DNA from: Allorhodopirellula heiligendammensis
Lineage (GTDB): Bacteria; Planctomycetota; Planctomycetia; Pirellulales; Pirellulaceae
Direction: 5' to 3'
NCBI RefSeq assembly: GCF_007860105.1
Contig: NZ_SJPU01000001.1
Span: 2,377,700 to 2,441,699 of the forward strand
DNA length: 64,000 bases
In this document: piece after piece, positions 53,876 through 63,795 of the stretch
Layout of the letters: each line of letters opens with the position of its first letter
How positions within the stretch are numbered: position 1 is the first letter of the stretch
Position numbers and translations under genes: made by a program
The notes under the pieces: model-generated
Told to the model about the DNA's origin: nothing
Seen by the model: only the letters and a program-made list of their open reading frames with translations
The model's database searches: none

Positions 53876-55687
53876 ATGACAACACCGCAAACTTTACGTA
53901 CCGTTTTCCAGGGTGACCTACCCAAGATTGGCATCCGGCCAACCATTGACGGTCGTCTGGGTGGGGTTCGGGAATCTCTCGAAGACCAAACGATGAATTT
54001 GGCTAAGCGGGTTGCTGCGCTAATCGAGGAAAACGTTTACTATCCTAACGGTGCCCATGTGGAGTGCGTCATTGCGGACACGTGCATCGGCGGAGTTAGC
54101 GAAGCGGTTGCTTGTGACGACTTATTTCGTAAGCAGAACGTAGGGGTTTCGTTGACCGTGACACCGTGCTGGTGTTATGGCAGCGAGACCATGGATATGG
54201 ACCCTCTGCGTCCCAAAGCGGTGTTTGGGTTCAACGGAACCGAGCGGCCTGGAGCGGTCTATCTCGCTGCCGCGCTTGCCGGTCACACCCAGAAAGGTAT
54301 TCCAGCATTCGGCATCTACGGACGCGACGTTCAAAACGCAGGCGATGCGAACATGCCCGCCGACGTGCAAGCAAAAATTCTTGACTTTGCGCGATGTGGA
54401 TTAGCGGTCGCGTTGATGCGTGGAAAGGCATACCTATCGATGGGAGGTACGTCGATGGGCATTGCCGGTTCCATGATCGACTATGCGTTCTGGGAAAAAT
54501 GGCTCGGCATGCGAGTCGAAGACATCGACATGAGCGAGTTTGCCGGCAGGATGAACAAGGGCCAATACGACCAGGCCGAATATGAGGAAGCGCTGACATG
54601 GGTCAAGCAACATTGCCCGGAAGGCGATGATTACAACAGCGATGCTGGCAAACGTACTCGCGAACAGCTTGACCGTGAATGGTCGGACTGCGTGAAAATG
54701 GCTCTGATCGCCCGCGACTTGATGGTCGGCAATCCGAAGCTAGCGGAGATGGGATTGCGGGAGCAGGCTCACGGCCACCAGGCGATTGCAGCTGGGTTTC
54801 AGGGGCAACGTCAGTGGACGGACCACTTTCCCAATGGGGATTTCATGGAAGCCATCCTCAACACATCCTTCGACTGGAACGGCAGACGAGCCCCCTACCT
54901 CGTTGCTACTGAGAACGATGCTCTCAATGGAGCAACGATGCTATTCGGTCACCTGCTGACCGGTACCGCGCAAGTGTTTGCGGACCTGCGAACCTATTGG
55001 AGTCCCGACGCGGTCGCAGCGGCATGTGAGGGTTACACTCTCGAAGGAGCGGGGGCCGACGGTCTGCTGCATCTGATTAACTCGGGCCCGGCGGCCTTGG
55101 ATGGAACTGGACAGCAAGTCGACGGCGATGGTGGTCCGACGATGAAGCCGTTTTGGGAAATCACTGACGACGAGGTGAGTCAATGCCTTGGTGCGACGAC
55201 GTGGCACCCGTCGATTACCGAATACTTCCCGGGCGGCGGTATGAGTACCCGGTACCGGACTCGTGGTGGCATGCCAGCTACCATGACTCGAATTAATCTT
55301 GTCGCGGGGCTGGGGCCCGCCCTCCAGATCGCCGAAGGACACACCGTTGAACTGCCGGGCACGGTGCACGATGTGTTGGATGCGCGGACCAATCCAACCT
55401 GGCCGACGACTTGGTTTGCTCCCACGCTGACCGGAAAGGGCGCTTTTCGATCGACTTATGACGTGATGAATCAATGGGGTGCCAATCACTGTGTGATGAC
55501 TGCCGGCCACGTCGGGCACCTGTTCATCACGCTTGCCTCGATCCTACGGATCCCGGTTTACATGCACAACGTCGACGATGACCGCGTGTTCCGCCCGAGC
55601 GCGTGGAACGCTTTTGGTACCGATGATCGAGAGTCCGCTGACTTCCGCGCTTGCAACAATTTTGGTCCCTTGTACGGCCGAGTTTAA
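53876..55687 (+). CDS. fucI: L-fucose isomerase
   Basis: This is a 603-residue cytoplasmic enzyme (E. coli FucI is 591) that converts L-fucose to L-fuculose, using Mn2+. Conserved segments include [19 protein letters not shown] at the start, [15 protein letters not shown], and the catalytic Glu346 in ATENDALNG and Asp370 in [11 protein letters not shown], which keep the 24-residue spacing of the E. coli pair (337/361). A later [12 protein letters not shown] with His538 matches the third metal-site region. The C-terminus ends [12 protein letters not shown], as in other isomerases. It lies between fucP and the aldolase (5 bases downstream), so it is cotranscribed. D-arabinose activity is a known side reaction of this family. 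Confidence 0.95.
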   Translation: MTTPQTLRTVFQGDLPKIGIRPTIDGRLGGVRESLEDQTMNLAKRVAALIEENVYYPNGAHVECVIADTCIGGVSEAVACDDLFRKQNVGVSLTVTPCWCYGSETMDMDPLRPKAVFGFNGTERPGAVYLAAALAGHTQKGIPAFGIYGRDVQNAGDANMPADVQAKILDFARCGLAVALMRGKAYLSMGGTSMGIAGSMIDYAFWEKWLGMRVEDIDMSEFAGRMNKGQYDQAEYEEALTWVKQHCPEGDDYNSDAGKRTREQLDREWSDCVKMALIARDLMVGNPKLAEMGLREQAHGHQAIAAGFQGQRQWTDHFPNGDFMEAILNTSFDWNGRRAPYLVATENDALNGATMLFGHLLTGTAQVFADLRTYWSPDAVAAACEGYTLEGAGADGLLHLINSGPAALDGTGQQVDGDGGPTMKPFWEITDDEVSQCLGATTWHPSITEYFPGGGMSTRYRTRGGMPATMTRINLVAGLGPALQIAEGHTVELPGTVHDVLDARTNPTWPTTWFAPTLTGKGAFRSTYDVMNQWGANHCVMTAGHVGHLFITLASILRIPVYMHNVDDDRVFRPSAWNAFGTDDRESADFRACNNFGPLYGRV

Positions 55688-55692
55688 GGTAT

Positions 55693-56451
55693 ATGGATAA
55701 ATCACAAACCCGCGACGCATTGCTATCACTCTCCCATGAACTCGGTGAGCCGAGTGAACGTCTAGCGATTCTCGGCGAAGGCAACACCTCTGCGAAGATT
55801 GACAACGACACCTTTTGGGTGAAAGCGAGTGGCAGCTGTTTGCAGACACTCGCTGCGGACGACGTGGTGTCCTGTCATTCCGCTCCCCTGCTGGACATGC
55901 TCGATCGGGATGATTTGACCGATCAGCAGATTGAGGACGAATTGTTCGGGTGCCGTACCGACAAGCAATCAAAAAAGCCCTCAGTAGAAACGCTTTTTCA
56001 CGCATACCTATTGTCGCTCCCAGACATCGCCTTCGTGGGTCACACCCATAGCATCAGTGTGAACCAAATTCTGTGTTCGCCCATGGCGGAGAAATTTGCA
56101 ACGTGCAAGCTATTTCCCGACGAAATCGTCTGCTGTGGTGCTGAGTCTGTGTTCGTTCCCTACACGGACCCGGGGCTGTTGTTGTCCAAAGTCATTCGTG
56201 ACCAGACGGAGCATTTTATGCAGAAGCACGGGGCGCCACCGCGTGTAATTCTTCTGCAAAACCACGGTTTGATCACAATTGGCAAGACCCCCGCGGCGGT
56301 TAAAGCCGCGATGCTGATGGCACATAAATCCGCCGAAATCTTTGTCGGCGCGGCCGCGTTGGGGGGCCCCATCTTCATGAGCGATGTCGACGTGGACCGC
56401 ATCGCCAATCGCATTGATGAACACTACCGTCAACGAGCCTTGAAACTATGA
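55693..56451 (+). CDS. Class II aldolase, L-fuculose-phosphate aldolase type
   Basis: This is a 252-residue class II (zinc) aldolase/adducin-family protein. Visible: EGNTSAKI (phosphate/substrate loop), KASGS, the catalytic Glu99 in PSVETLFHAYL, the zinc ligands His117 and His119 in VGHTHSISV, and His191 in LQNHGLI. The family cleaves L-fuculose-1-phosphate to dihydroxyacetone phosphate and L-lactaldehyde; E. coli FucA is 215 residues, so this one is slightly longer. The ATG at 55693 follows the fucI stop closely with AAGGT upstream. The last four bases overlap the fucosidase start (ATGA). No fuculokinase gene is in the cluster, so the phosphate donor step is unaccounted for; an unphosphorylated substrate is not excluded. 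The substrate is assigned by context. Confidence 0.75.
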   Translation: MDKSQTRDALLSLSHELGEPSERLAILGEGNTSAKIDNDTFWVKASGSCLQTLAADDVVSCHSAPLLDMLDRDDLTDQQIEDELFGCRTDKQSKKPSVETLFHAYLLSLPDIAFVGHTHSISVNQILCSPMAEKFATCKLFPDEIVCCGAESVFVPYTDPGLLLSKVIRDQTEHFMQKHGAPPRVILLQNHGLITIGKTPAAVKAAMLMAHKSAEIFVGAAALGGPIFMSDVDVDRIANRIDEHYRQRALKL

Positions 56452-58253
56452 ATATGAAATTGATGACGCGCGCGGCGATACTCTTGGCAGTGGGTTTGAC
56501 TCTGTCGATGGTGCCCGGATCTGCTCAGGATTCTGCATCCACATCGGATCCCGCCATGGACAAGCTCTGGGGAGATTCGGTCGTCAAACTGCGTGCCGAG
56601 AATGCTGAGCGGGGGCAACTATTCGATGAAGGCAACTATGCGATGTTCATCCATTGGGGCCTCTATTCACAGCTTGGTAATCAGGTCAATGGCAAGACGT
56701 ACTACGGCATCGGCGAGTGGATCATGAATCCGCGGATGGCTGGGATCCCTGTCGCGGACTACAAAAAGCTCGCTGGCTCATTCAACCCCGTTAATTTTGA
56801 CGCCCAGGAAATTGCTTCGATCGCGAAAGACGCGGGGATGAAATACATCGTCATCACTGCCAAACATCACGATGGATTCGCGATGTACGACTCTCAGGCA
56901 AACGACTTCAATATCGTTGATGCCACGCCCTGGGGCAAAGACCCGATGAAGGAGTTGGCGGCGGCGTGCCGCGAAGCTGGGCTGGGGTTTGGCTTCTACT
57001 ATTCACACAACCAAGACTGGACCTTTCCAGGTGGCGGAGGTGGGCCCACCGTTGATGAAGACGGAAACCCAGCTACATTCGATGACTACTTCAACAAAAA
57101 ATGTTTGCCGCAGGTCAAGGAGATCACCACCGAGTACGGGCCGATCGAAATCGTGTGGTTCGATACGCCAGGCAAAATGCCCAAACACTATGTTGAGCAG
57201 CTCGTTGACGTCGTGCACAAAAACCAGCCGCGAGCGATGGTCTCAGGGCGAGCCGGCCATGGGCTCGGTGACTACCAAACCCTCGGCGACATGGAAGTGC
57301 CACGCGAAAATATTGAGGGTTTGTGGGAGAGTGTCGATACCACGAACGACTCCTGGGCCTACGCGTGGTACGACGAATACTGGAAATCCCCCCGCGAGAT
57401 CCTGTCTCGTTTGCTAGCCTGCGTAGGGCGCGGCGGAACCTACATGCTCAACATCGGTCCCCGGGGCGATGGAGCGGTCCCCGAGCGAGCCGCCGCGACG
57501 CTCCGGCAATCAGGCGAGTGGATTCGCCGGTATCCCCAAGTCGTTTATGGCACCCAGGCGTCACCGTGGGAGCACGCACTGCCGTGGGGCGACGTCACTC
57601 GCAAGGGTAACACGCTGTTCCTGTGCGTGTTCGATTGGCCAACTTCAGGGAAACTCTACTTACCCAACCTGAAGACTGAGATTCTTTCATCTGAACTGCT
57701 CGTTGGCAGCCAATCAGAGCCTATCGCCTGGAACCGGTCCGGCGACTCCGTCGTGCTGGAATTGCCTCCACGTGCTCCCGAGAAGCTGGTGTCGGTAATT
57801 GAACTGCAACTCGCATCGGAGCCCGAAGTCGACCCGGTGTGGACTCTCGACCCGAACGTCGAGACAGAGATTTTGGCAGAGTTCGCCGATGTGACGAACA
57901 TCGAAAAATCAGGCAAACGATGGATGGAAAAATTTGGCGAGTGGAAAGGAATCATTCATGCGCATGGTTTTGAAACAGGAGGCAAGGCGACGTGGGAAAT
58001 CGATGTCATCGAACCCGGCGACTACAATGTCGACTTGACCTATGCCGGTGAAGGACGGCTGGTTTGGGAAGTGGAAATCGAAGGTGGCCAAAAGATTCGC
58101 AACCAGCAGAATTCATCCCATAACTATCAGTCGTTCCCGATCGGTTGGTTACAATTTCCCCATCCCGGTCGCTATCGCGTCAGTGTGTCGTGTATCGATG
58201 GGGAGTTGGAATCGGCGAGTCTAAAGGCAATTCGTTTTTCTCCGATACGATGA
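56448..58253 (+). CDS. Secreted alpha-L-fucosidase, family GH29
   Basis: This is a 601-residue enzyme with a signal peptide (LMTRAAILLAVGLTLSMVPGSAQ). The GH29 TIM barrel has FIHWGLYS (67-74), VITAKHHDGFAMYDS, FGFYYSHNQDW and the nucleophile Asp239 in IVWFDTPGKMP. Then come SGRAGHGLGDYQTLGD, WAYAWYDEYW and RGGTYMLNIGPRGDG. A C-terminal beta-sandwich follows (about 450-600). The enzyme releases terminal alpha-L-fucose from glycans. The 4-base overlap with the aldolase gene indicates translational coupling. Its place beside sulfatases suggests sulfated fucans such as fucoidan, with sulfate removed first. Whether it is the A or B subfamily cannot be settled by eye. Confidence 0.93.
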   Translation: MNMKLMTRAAILLAVGLTLSMVPGSAQDSASTSDPAMDKLWGDSVVKLRAENAERGQLFDEGNYAMFIHWGLYSQLGNQVNGKTYYGIGEWIMNPRMAGIPVADYKKLAGSFNPVNFDAQEIASIAKDAGMKYIVITAKHHDGFAMYDSQANDFNIVDATPWGKDPMKELAAACREAGLGFGFYYSHNQDWTFPGGGGGPTVDEDGNPATFDDYFNKKCLPQVKEITTEYGPIEIVWFDTPGKMPKHYVEQLVDVVHKNQPRAMVSGRAGHGLGDYQTLGDMEVPRENIEGLWESVDTTNDSWAYAWYDEYWKSPREILSRLLACVGRGGTYMLNIGPRGDGAVPERAAATLRQSGEWIRRYPQVVYGTQASPWEHALPWGDVTRKGNTLFLCVFDWPTSGKLYLPNLKTEILSSELLVGSQSEPIAWNRSGDSVVLELPPRAPEKLVSVIELQLASEPEVDPVWTLDPNVETEILAEFADVTNIEKSGKRWMEKFGEWKGIIHAHGFETGGKATWEIDVIEPGDYNVDLTYAGEGRLVWEVEIEGGQKIRNQQNSSHNYQSFPIGWLQFPHPGRYRVSVSCIDGELESASLKAIRFSPIR

Positions 58254-58360
58254 AACCGTTAGCCTCCCAGCGACATTCAAGGGAATGCGGCGGGGCATCG
58301 ACCCCCGGATGTCAAGAACGCAGTCCGGCAATCTCTCAAAGTGCAATCGATCTTAGAAAC

Positions 58361-59593
58361 ATGCAAACACTCATCCCAATTTTTGTTGCGATCGCTTCCA
58401 ACCTCGCCTGGTTTTCGTTCACGGCATTGGCGACCGATGCCAGTCACGAGCAGTACTCCGCCGAGCGTCGCGAAGTGTCTGCCTTGGGGAACCTGGTCGC
58501 TCCACCGGTGATGCGTGATGTGGAGGGCTTTGAATCGACAGATCGGCTGAAAGCGATCTATTTTGATGCACTCGATTGGCAAGGCGAGGAAACCAAAGTA
58601 TTTGCGTGGCTGGGGATGCCAACCGAAATCACCGGAAAAGTGCCCGGGATCGTGTTGGTTCACGGCGGTGGTGGGACTGCGTTTAAAGAATGGGTCCAGA
58701 AGTGGAATGACCGCGGATTCGCCGCGATCAGCATCGCCGTCGAAGGGCAAACGGACGTTCGCGGAGCATCGAAGGCTTGGCAACGCCACGCGTGGGCCGG
58801 ACCACAACGTTCAGGAATCTATGGCGACTCGTCCCAGCCGCTACAGGATCAGTGGATGTACCACGCCGTTGCTGACACCGTTCTAGCAAATTCGCTGCTC
58901 CGCTCGTTACCCCAGGTCGATGCTGATCAGGTTGGTGTCATGGGGATTTCGTGGGGCGGCGTGATCACCAGCACCGTGATCGGAATTGATGATCGTTTTG
59001 CATTTGCAATACCAACCTATGGATGCGGAAACCTGGCGACTGCAGAGAATCAGTACGGCCGAGCACTTGGTAACAACGAGACCTACACACAGGTCTGGGA
59101 TCCCATGCTGCGACTCGAGCGAGCGACGATGCCGACGTTATGGCTTTCCTGGCCGGGGGATCAACATTTCCCCTTGGATAAGCAGGCAGCCTGCTACGAG
59201 GCAATGTCCGGGAGGTCGATGGTGTCGTTGATCCCAGGGATGAGGCACGGCCACGGCGCAGGTTGGAATCCTCCCGATAGCTACGCGTTTGCTGAAAGCG
59301 TCGTCGAGACCGGCACGCCGTGGTGCCGCCAGAGGGAAGTCACCGTCCAAGGAGATCGTTGCACGGTATCCTTCGAATCGACAAAGCCGCTGCGTGACGC
59401 GGTGCTGATCTCCACAACGGATGATGGAATCACAGGCGGACGTGCTTGGCACGAAACCACCGCCGATCTGACTCAAACGGATGACGCTTGGCAGGTGACG
59501 GCAGTGTTGCCAACAGATACGACGGCATGGTTTGTGAACGTACATGCCAACGACCTGACCGTCAGTTCTCACTTTCAAGAACAGAGCCATTAA
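58361..59593 (+). CDS. Secreted alpha/beta-hydrolase (carbohydrate-esterase-like)
   Basis: This is a 410-residue protein with a signal peptide at the start (LIPIFVAIASNLAWFSFTALA). The fold is the alpha/beta-hydrolase: the oxyanion segment VPGIVLVHGGGGTAF, the nucleophile Ser197 in GISWGGVITS, the acid Asp likely in SWPGDQHFPL, and the His in GMRHGHGAGW. Members of this type in polysaccharide clusters are acetyl esterases/xylan-acetyl-esterase-like enzymes; removal of O-acetyl groups from fucan is a reasonable guess but unproven. The ATG at 58361 puts the hydrophobic signal first. In-frame upstream starts, including an ATG at 58250 overlapping the fucosidase stop, add a Ser/Cys-rich stretch. 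It is followed 35 bases later by a sulfatase. Confidence 0.75.
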   Translation: MQTLIPIFVAIASNLAWFSFTALATDASHEQYSAERREVSALGNLVAPPVMRDVEGFESTDRLKAIYFDALDWQGEETKVFAWLGMPTEITGKVPGIVLVHGGGGTAFKEWVQKWNDRGFAAISIAVEGQTDVRGASKAWQRHAWAGPQRSGIYGDSSQPLQDQWMYHAVADTVLANSLLRSLPQVDADQVGVMGISWGGVITSTVIGIDDRFAFAIPTYGCGNLATAENQYGRALGNNETYTQVWDPMLRLERATMPTLWLSWPGDQHFPLDKQAACYEAMSGRSMVSLIPGMRHGHGAGWNPPDSYAFAESVVETGTPWCRQREVTVQGDRCTVSFESTKPLRDAVLISTTDDGITGGRAWHETTADLTQTDDAWQVTAVLPTDTTAWFVNVHANDLTVSSHFQEQSH

Positions 59594-59628
59594 CCGTGGT
59601 TCTGGTGCCTCAAAACGAGAAGACAGCG

Positions 59629-61185
59629 ATGTGTATTAACAGGCGTTTCGATAAGGAAAGACTCCTCCTCCGTAGCCTCTGCGTCGTCGCCGTGCTCGCC
59701 GCGTCACAGGCTCACGCGGGCAAGCCCAATATTATTGTCATCTACACCGATGATCAGGGCTTTGGTGATGTCAGTGAATTCAATCCCAATGCCAAGTTCG
59801 CCACCCCGAACATGGACCGACTCGCCCAGGAGGGAATCGCGTTTCGCAACGCACACAGTTCCGATTCGGTATGTACCCCGAGCCGCTATGGATTGCTGAC
59901 CGGACGCTATTGCTGGCGAACGACTCGCAAGAGTGGCGTGATGGGAGCGGAAGGGCCCTGTTTGATCGATAACGGTCGGATGACATTGGCCTCACTCCTG
60001 CGGGACCAGGGTTATCACACGGGGATGGTCGGCAAGTGGCATTTGGGCATGGATTTCCCAGGTACTACTGCGGACCGGGACTGGTCGAAGGCCGTCCAGG
60101 ACATGCCGCTGGACAAAGGGTTTGACTATTTCTATGGGATTCCGGCATCCCTGAACTACGGCATCCTGGCCTGGTTTGAGGGGCGGCGTGCAGCGGTGCC
60201 ACCGACGCTCTACACCAAGAAAAAGAAAAATGCTCGGCATGTTGATTACCGCATCATGCCGCCCTATCACGATGCCGCTGATGCGGAGAAAGGCGAGTTT
60301 GAGGTCGCACCAGATTTTGTCGACAATCAATGCTTGAGCCGTTTCACGGATAAGGCGATTGAGTGGATGGAAACCAAGGTGCCGGATGCAAAAATGGGAA
60401 AACCGTTTTTCCTGTACTTGCCTTTCACGTCGCCTCACTACCCTGTTTGTCCGCTGCCTGAGTTTGAGGGCCAGGGCCAGGCGGGTGCTTATGGTGAATT
60501 CGTAATTGAAACAGATCACCACATTGGCCAGATCCTTGATTTCGTAAAGTCAGCGGGGATCGACGAGAACACGATGATCGTCTTCACGAGTGACAACGGC
60601 CCTGAGAGATCCTGGAGCGGCCGGATTGCCGAATTTGGCCATGACAGTCGCGGCGGTTTTCGAGGGGGCAAACGTTCGGTCTATGAGGGTGGGCACCGTG
60701 TGCCTTTCATCGTGCGATGGCCCGCGGGAGTCACGCAGCCTGGTCGTGTCTGGGATAAACCTGTAGGACAGGTCGACGTGATATCAACGGTGGCGGAATT
60801 GGTGGGGGCGACGGTGCCCAACAATGCAGGTGAAGACAGCCAAAGCTTTGCGGCTGTCCTGCGAGATCCAAACGCAGACTATGTGCGCCAACCTCTCATC
60901 AATCGTGGCGAGGACGACGGTCGCTACGCGGTCACCGCTGGAATCTGGAAACTCATTTTACCTGGCAAGTCAAAGCCAGTCGAACTATACGACTTGTCCA
61001 CCGACCCCGGTGAAACGATGAATCTGGCTAGTGAGCACCCCGCGAAGGCTCAGCAGTTGCAAGATCAGATTACGGAGATTGTCGTAAACGGCAGAACGAC
61101 TCCAGGAACGCCCCAACACAACGACACAGGCTACTGGAAACAGCTAACATGGATGACGGAAGAAGCATTCACGCATCCCCACTGA
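59629..61185 (+). CDS. Secreted type I (formylglycine) sulfatase
   Basis: This is a 518-residue sulfatase. The N-terminal signal (LLLRSLCVVAVLAASQAHAG) is followed by the metal-binding PNIIVIYTDDQGFGD. The active-site signature CTPSRYGLLTGR is at 82-93; Cys82 must be converted to formylglycine. Further motifs are TGMVGKWHLG, FFLYLPFTSPHYP and VFTSDNGPE, and RAPF-like YEGGHRVPFIVRWP near the C-terminal part. It removes sulfate from a carbohydrate, here probably from fucan. The ATG at 59629 was chosen for the signal peptide; an upstream in-frame start at 59488 lies within the esterase. The family (S1) has many subfamilies; the substrate cannot be told from these motifs. Confidence 0.9.
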   Translation: MCINRRFDKERLLLRSLCVVAVLAASQAHAGKPNIIVIYTDDQGFGDVSEFNPNAKFATPNMDRLAQEGIAFRNAHSSDSVCTPSRYGLLTGRYCWRTTRKSGVMGAEGPCLIDNGRMTLASLLRDQGYHTGMVGKWHLGMDFPGTTADRDWSKAVQDMPLDKGFDYFYGIPASLNYGILAWFEGRRAAVPPTLYTKKKKNARHVDYRIMPPYHDAADAEKGEFEVAPDFVDNQCLSRFTDKAIEWMETKVPDAKMGKPFFLYLPFTSPHYPVCPLPEFEGQGQAGAYGEFVIETDHHIGQILDFVKSAGIDENTMIVFTSDNGPERSWSGRIAEFGHDSRGGFRGGKRSVYEGGHRVPFIVRWPAGVTQPGRVWDKPVGQVDVISTVAELVGATVPNNAGEDSQSFAAVLRDPNADYVRQPLINRGEDDGRYAVTAGIWKLILPGKSKPVELYDLSTDPGETMNLASEHPAKAQQLQDQITEIVVNGRTTPGTPQHNDTGYWKQLTWMTEEAFTHPH

Positions 61186-61258
61186 AGGGCAGTCACCACG
61201 ACGTCTGCTTCCGTCGGATGAATCATTGATTTCCCCCTTTTGACGAGAGTTCAGTTTG

Positions 61259-62734
61259 ATGAGATTCGCTTTCGCGTTGTTTTGGGTTGGCATTTTTCTG
61301 GCACAGTGGTTGCCATCGATTTCCTGCGCGGACGATCCTGCGGCCGCTCCACCGAATATCGTCCTGGTGATGACGGACGACCAAGGCTATGGCGATCTCA
61401 GCTGCCATGGCCATCCGTTTCTGAGCACACCCCACCTGGATGACTTGTATACACAAAGCACACGGTTTACAGACTTTCACGCCAGCCCTACGTGTGCACC
61501 GACGCGTTCGGCACTGATGTCGGGTCGAGCACCGTTCAAAAATGGGATTACGCATACGATCCTAGAACGTGATCGCATGACGCTGGAAGCGACGACGATC
61601 GCTGAAGTGCTCAAGACAGCGGGCTACACGACCGGCATTTTTGGAAAATGGCATCTGGGTGACGAAGATCCTTACCAGCCTGACAATCGAGGTTTTGACA
61701 AAGCCTTCATTCACGGTGCCGGGGGAATCGGTCAACAGTATGCGGGTTCGCAAAGCGATGCGCCGGGGACGGGATACTTCAACCCTATCATCAAAGACAA
61801 CGGTCGTTTTGTTCAGACAGAGGGATACTGTACCGACGTCTTTTTCCAAGAAGCGTTGGGGTGGATCAAAGCGAACAAGGATGCAGGCAAGCCGTTTTTT
61901 GCCTACATCCCCACCAACGCACCGCACGCTCCCTACTTGGTTGACAAGAAGTATTCCGATTTATTCAAAGACAAGTGCAACGCGAAAGCGGCAGCATTCC
62001 TGGGGATGATTGTCAACATCGACGAGAACATGGGACTGTTAATGCGGAAGCTCGACGAGTGGGGCTTGGCTGATAATACGCTGTTAATTTTCATGACAGA
62101 TAACGGCAGCGCAGCGGGCTCAGGCGTTTTCAATGCAGGCATGAAAGGCGGTAAGGGGTCGACACATGAAGGTGGATCTCGCGTGCCATTGTTCATGCGA
62201 TTGCCCGGCCTCACCACACCCGGCGCCGACGTGGAGGTGTTGACGCGGCACTACGATCTCTTTCCAACGCTGATGGAGATCGCGAACGCAGAGGCGCCAG
62301 CAGAGCTTGATTTAGATGGTCGTAGTCTCGTTCCACTGATTAAGGATTCGCAGACCCCGTGGCCTGATCGGTACACTTTTTTCCACGGCGGTCGTTGGAA
62401 CAAGCAAGGGGCCCCGGGACGCTGGGGAGAGGGCAACACCGATCCAGACGCGGCCAAGTACGATAAATTCGCGGTCCGCAATGAACGTTGGAGATTGGTG
62501 GGTGACGAACTGTACGACATTCAAAAAGATCCCGGAGAACAGCACAACGTCGCCGCCGAACATCCTCGAATCGTTGCCTTCATGAGGGCGGCATTCGACA
62601 GTTGGTGGGATGAGGTTCGTCCCCTGATGATCAATGAGGACGCTTCGCTGGACGTCCCCAAGCCATTCCGTGAAGGATTTGAAAAGCAGAAATCAAGCTC
62701 TGGAATCCCAGCTTGGGTCGCCCCGGAACTCTAA
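61259..62734 (+). CDS. Secreted type I (formylglycine) sulfatase, second copy
   Basis: This is a 491-residue sulfatase with a signal peptide (ALFWVGIFLAQWLPSISC). The metal motif is PNIVLVMTDDQGYGDLSC and the active site is CAPTRSALMSGR (79-90), with Cys79 to be modified. FGKWHLGDEDPYQPDNRGFD, AYIPTNAPHAPYL and IFMTDNGSAAG follow, and the end is typical of sulfatases (RNERWRLVGDELYDIQKDPG). It differs clearly in sequence from the sulfatase just upstream, so the two probably act on different sulfate positions. A TTG one codon before ATG 61259 is possible. It lies 73 bases after the first sulfatase and closes the fucose/fucan cluster. Confidence 0.9.
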   Translation: MRFAFALFWVGIFLAQWLPSISCADDPAAAPPNIVLVMTDDQGYGDLSCHGHPFLSTPHLDDLYTQSTRFTDFHASPTCAPTRSALMSGRAPFKNGITHTILERDRMTLEATTIAEVLKTAGYTTGIFGKWHLGDEDPYQPDNRGFDKAFIHGAGGIGQQYAGSQSDAPGTGYFNPIIKDNGRFVQTEGYCTDVFFQEALGWIKANKDAGKPFFAYIPTNAPHAPYLVDKKYSDLFKDKCNAKAAAFLGMIVNIDENMGLLMRKLDEWGLADNTLLIFMTDNGSAAGSGVFNAGMKGGKGSTHEGGSRVPLFMRLPGLTTPGADVEVLTRHYDLFPTLMEIANAEAPAELDLDGRSLVPLIKDSQTPWPDRYTFFHGGRWNKQGAPGRWGEGNTDPDAAKYDKFAVRNERWRLVGDELYDIQKDPGEQHNVAAEHPRIVAFMRAAFDSWWDEVRPLMINEDASLDVPKPFREGFEKQKSSSGIPAWVAPEL

Positions 62735-62952
62735 AATCTATCCGGCAAGCTCCACACCACTTCCCCACGGGGCTAATGTTTCGATCGCCGCACTTTATGG
62801 CGAAGTTTCTTCCGCTGTGGCGTGATTGCGTGGCGTAAATTGTTACTGCCGTGTCGCAAAAATTGACTCTCCCTCTCGATTTGCTGTGTACGTTGAATAC
62901 GGAGTCGCAATTGCGGCCCTCCTCTCGTTCTCTTGTAAATCAAGGACTTGTC
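62735..62952. promoter_or_regulatory. Spacer with GTCGCAA motifs before the truncated DUF1559 gene
   Basis: The 218-base spacer has GTCGCAA at 62853-62859 and at 62904-62910; the second forms part of the palindrome CGCAATTGCG (62906-62915). Both match the motif in the fucP control region. AAGGA (62942-62946) is 6 bases before the ATG at 62953. A TTGACT (about 62864) might be a -35 element, without a clear -10. Confidence 0.35.
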
Positions 62953-63795
62953 ATGAAGAACCAGCGTTTTAAGCGTGGTTTCACGCTTGTGGAACTACTT
63001 GTGGTGATCGCTATTATTGGGGTTCTAGTGGGTTTGCTATTGCCGGCCGTGCAAGCGGCCCGTGAGGCGGCGCGGCGGATGAGTTGCAGTAATAATTTCA
63101 AACAACTCGGGCTGGCGATTCACAACTATCACGCCGCGTACAATCAACTGCCGACTCACGGCACGGGGACGCAGCCGGGCACACCTGATGCCTATTTCAG
63201 ACCGTCGGCTCTTGGAAATCGCCTTCGTCTGAGCATGTTGGTTCCCAGCCTGCCCTTCATTGAGCAGCAGGCATTTTGGCAGCAGATCTCTAATCCGAAT
63301 ATGCAGCGGACGGATGGCACCGTGCAATCGCCGCCATGGCCAGCGATGGGGCCAACCCCCGACGATATTCAGTACATCCCTTGGGCGACCGAAATCCCTG
63401 CCTTTCGCTGCCCCAGCGATCCGGGGTTCGGGCTTCCCGCATTGGGCAGGACCAACTACGCGGCCTGCATGGGCGACTCATCCTGGGATCTATATTTTGG
63501 GCCCTGGAACAACCTTCGCACAACTCAGAGCAATGCTGAGGATGCGCGAGCGGCCCATCGCGGGTTCTTTAAGCCTATCGACGTATCACGCTTTGGGGAC
63601 TGCTTAGATGGATTGTCCAATACAATCGCCATGGGAGAAATCATTACCGACTTGGGGGATAACGATAACCGCGGTCAGGTGACCGAGTCTGCCGCCAACT
63701 CCAGCGCACCCGGCATATCGCTGGCGAATATCCGCAACAATCCTTCGCGATGTTTACCATTGTTATCTTTTACGAAATATCGGACTTTACGATGA
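62953..63795 (+). CDS. DUF1559 protein lacking its C-terminal part
   Basis: This is a 280-residue protein with a prepilin-type start ([21 protein letters not shown], then [20 protein letters not shown]) and the first half of DUF1559 ([38 protein letters not shown]). After [11 protein letters not shown] the sequence becomes [11 protein letters not shown] and stops. The C-terminal H-x9-DG signature seen in the 5814-6863 copy is absent, so roughly 80-150 residues are missing. The final ATGA overlaps the start of the next gene. Either the gene was truncated by a deletion/recombination, or this is a natural short form. AAGGA upstream and the N-terminal motif support the start; functional status is uncertain. 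Confidence 0.7.
   Translation: MKNQRFKRGFTLVELLVVIAIIGVLVGLLLPAVQAAREAARRMSCSNNFKQLGLAIHNYHAAYNQLPTHGTGTQPGTPDAYFRPSALGNRLRLSMLVPSLPFIEQQAFWQQISNPNMQRTDGTVQSPPWPAMGPTPDDIQYIPWATEIPAFRCPSDPGFGLPALGRTNYAACMGDSSWDLYFGPWNNLRTTQSNAEDARAAHRGFFKPIDVSRFGDCLDGLSNTIAMGEIITDLGDNDNRGQVTESAANSSAPGISLANIRNNPSRCLPLLSFTKYRTLR

Noticed and set aside
58145-58360. Longer N-terminus of the alpha/beta-hydrolase
   Set aside because: It would bury the signal peptide behind 72 residues without any homology and overlap the fucosidase gene.
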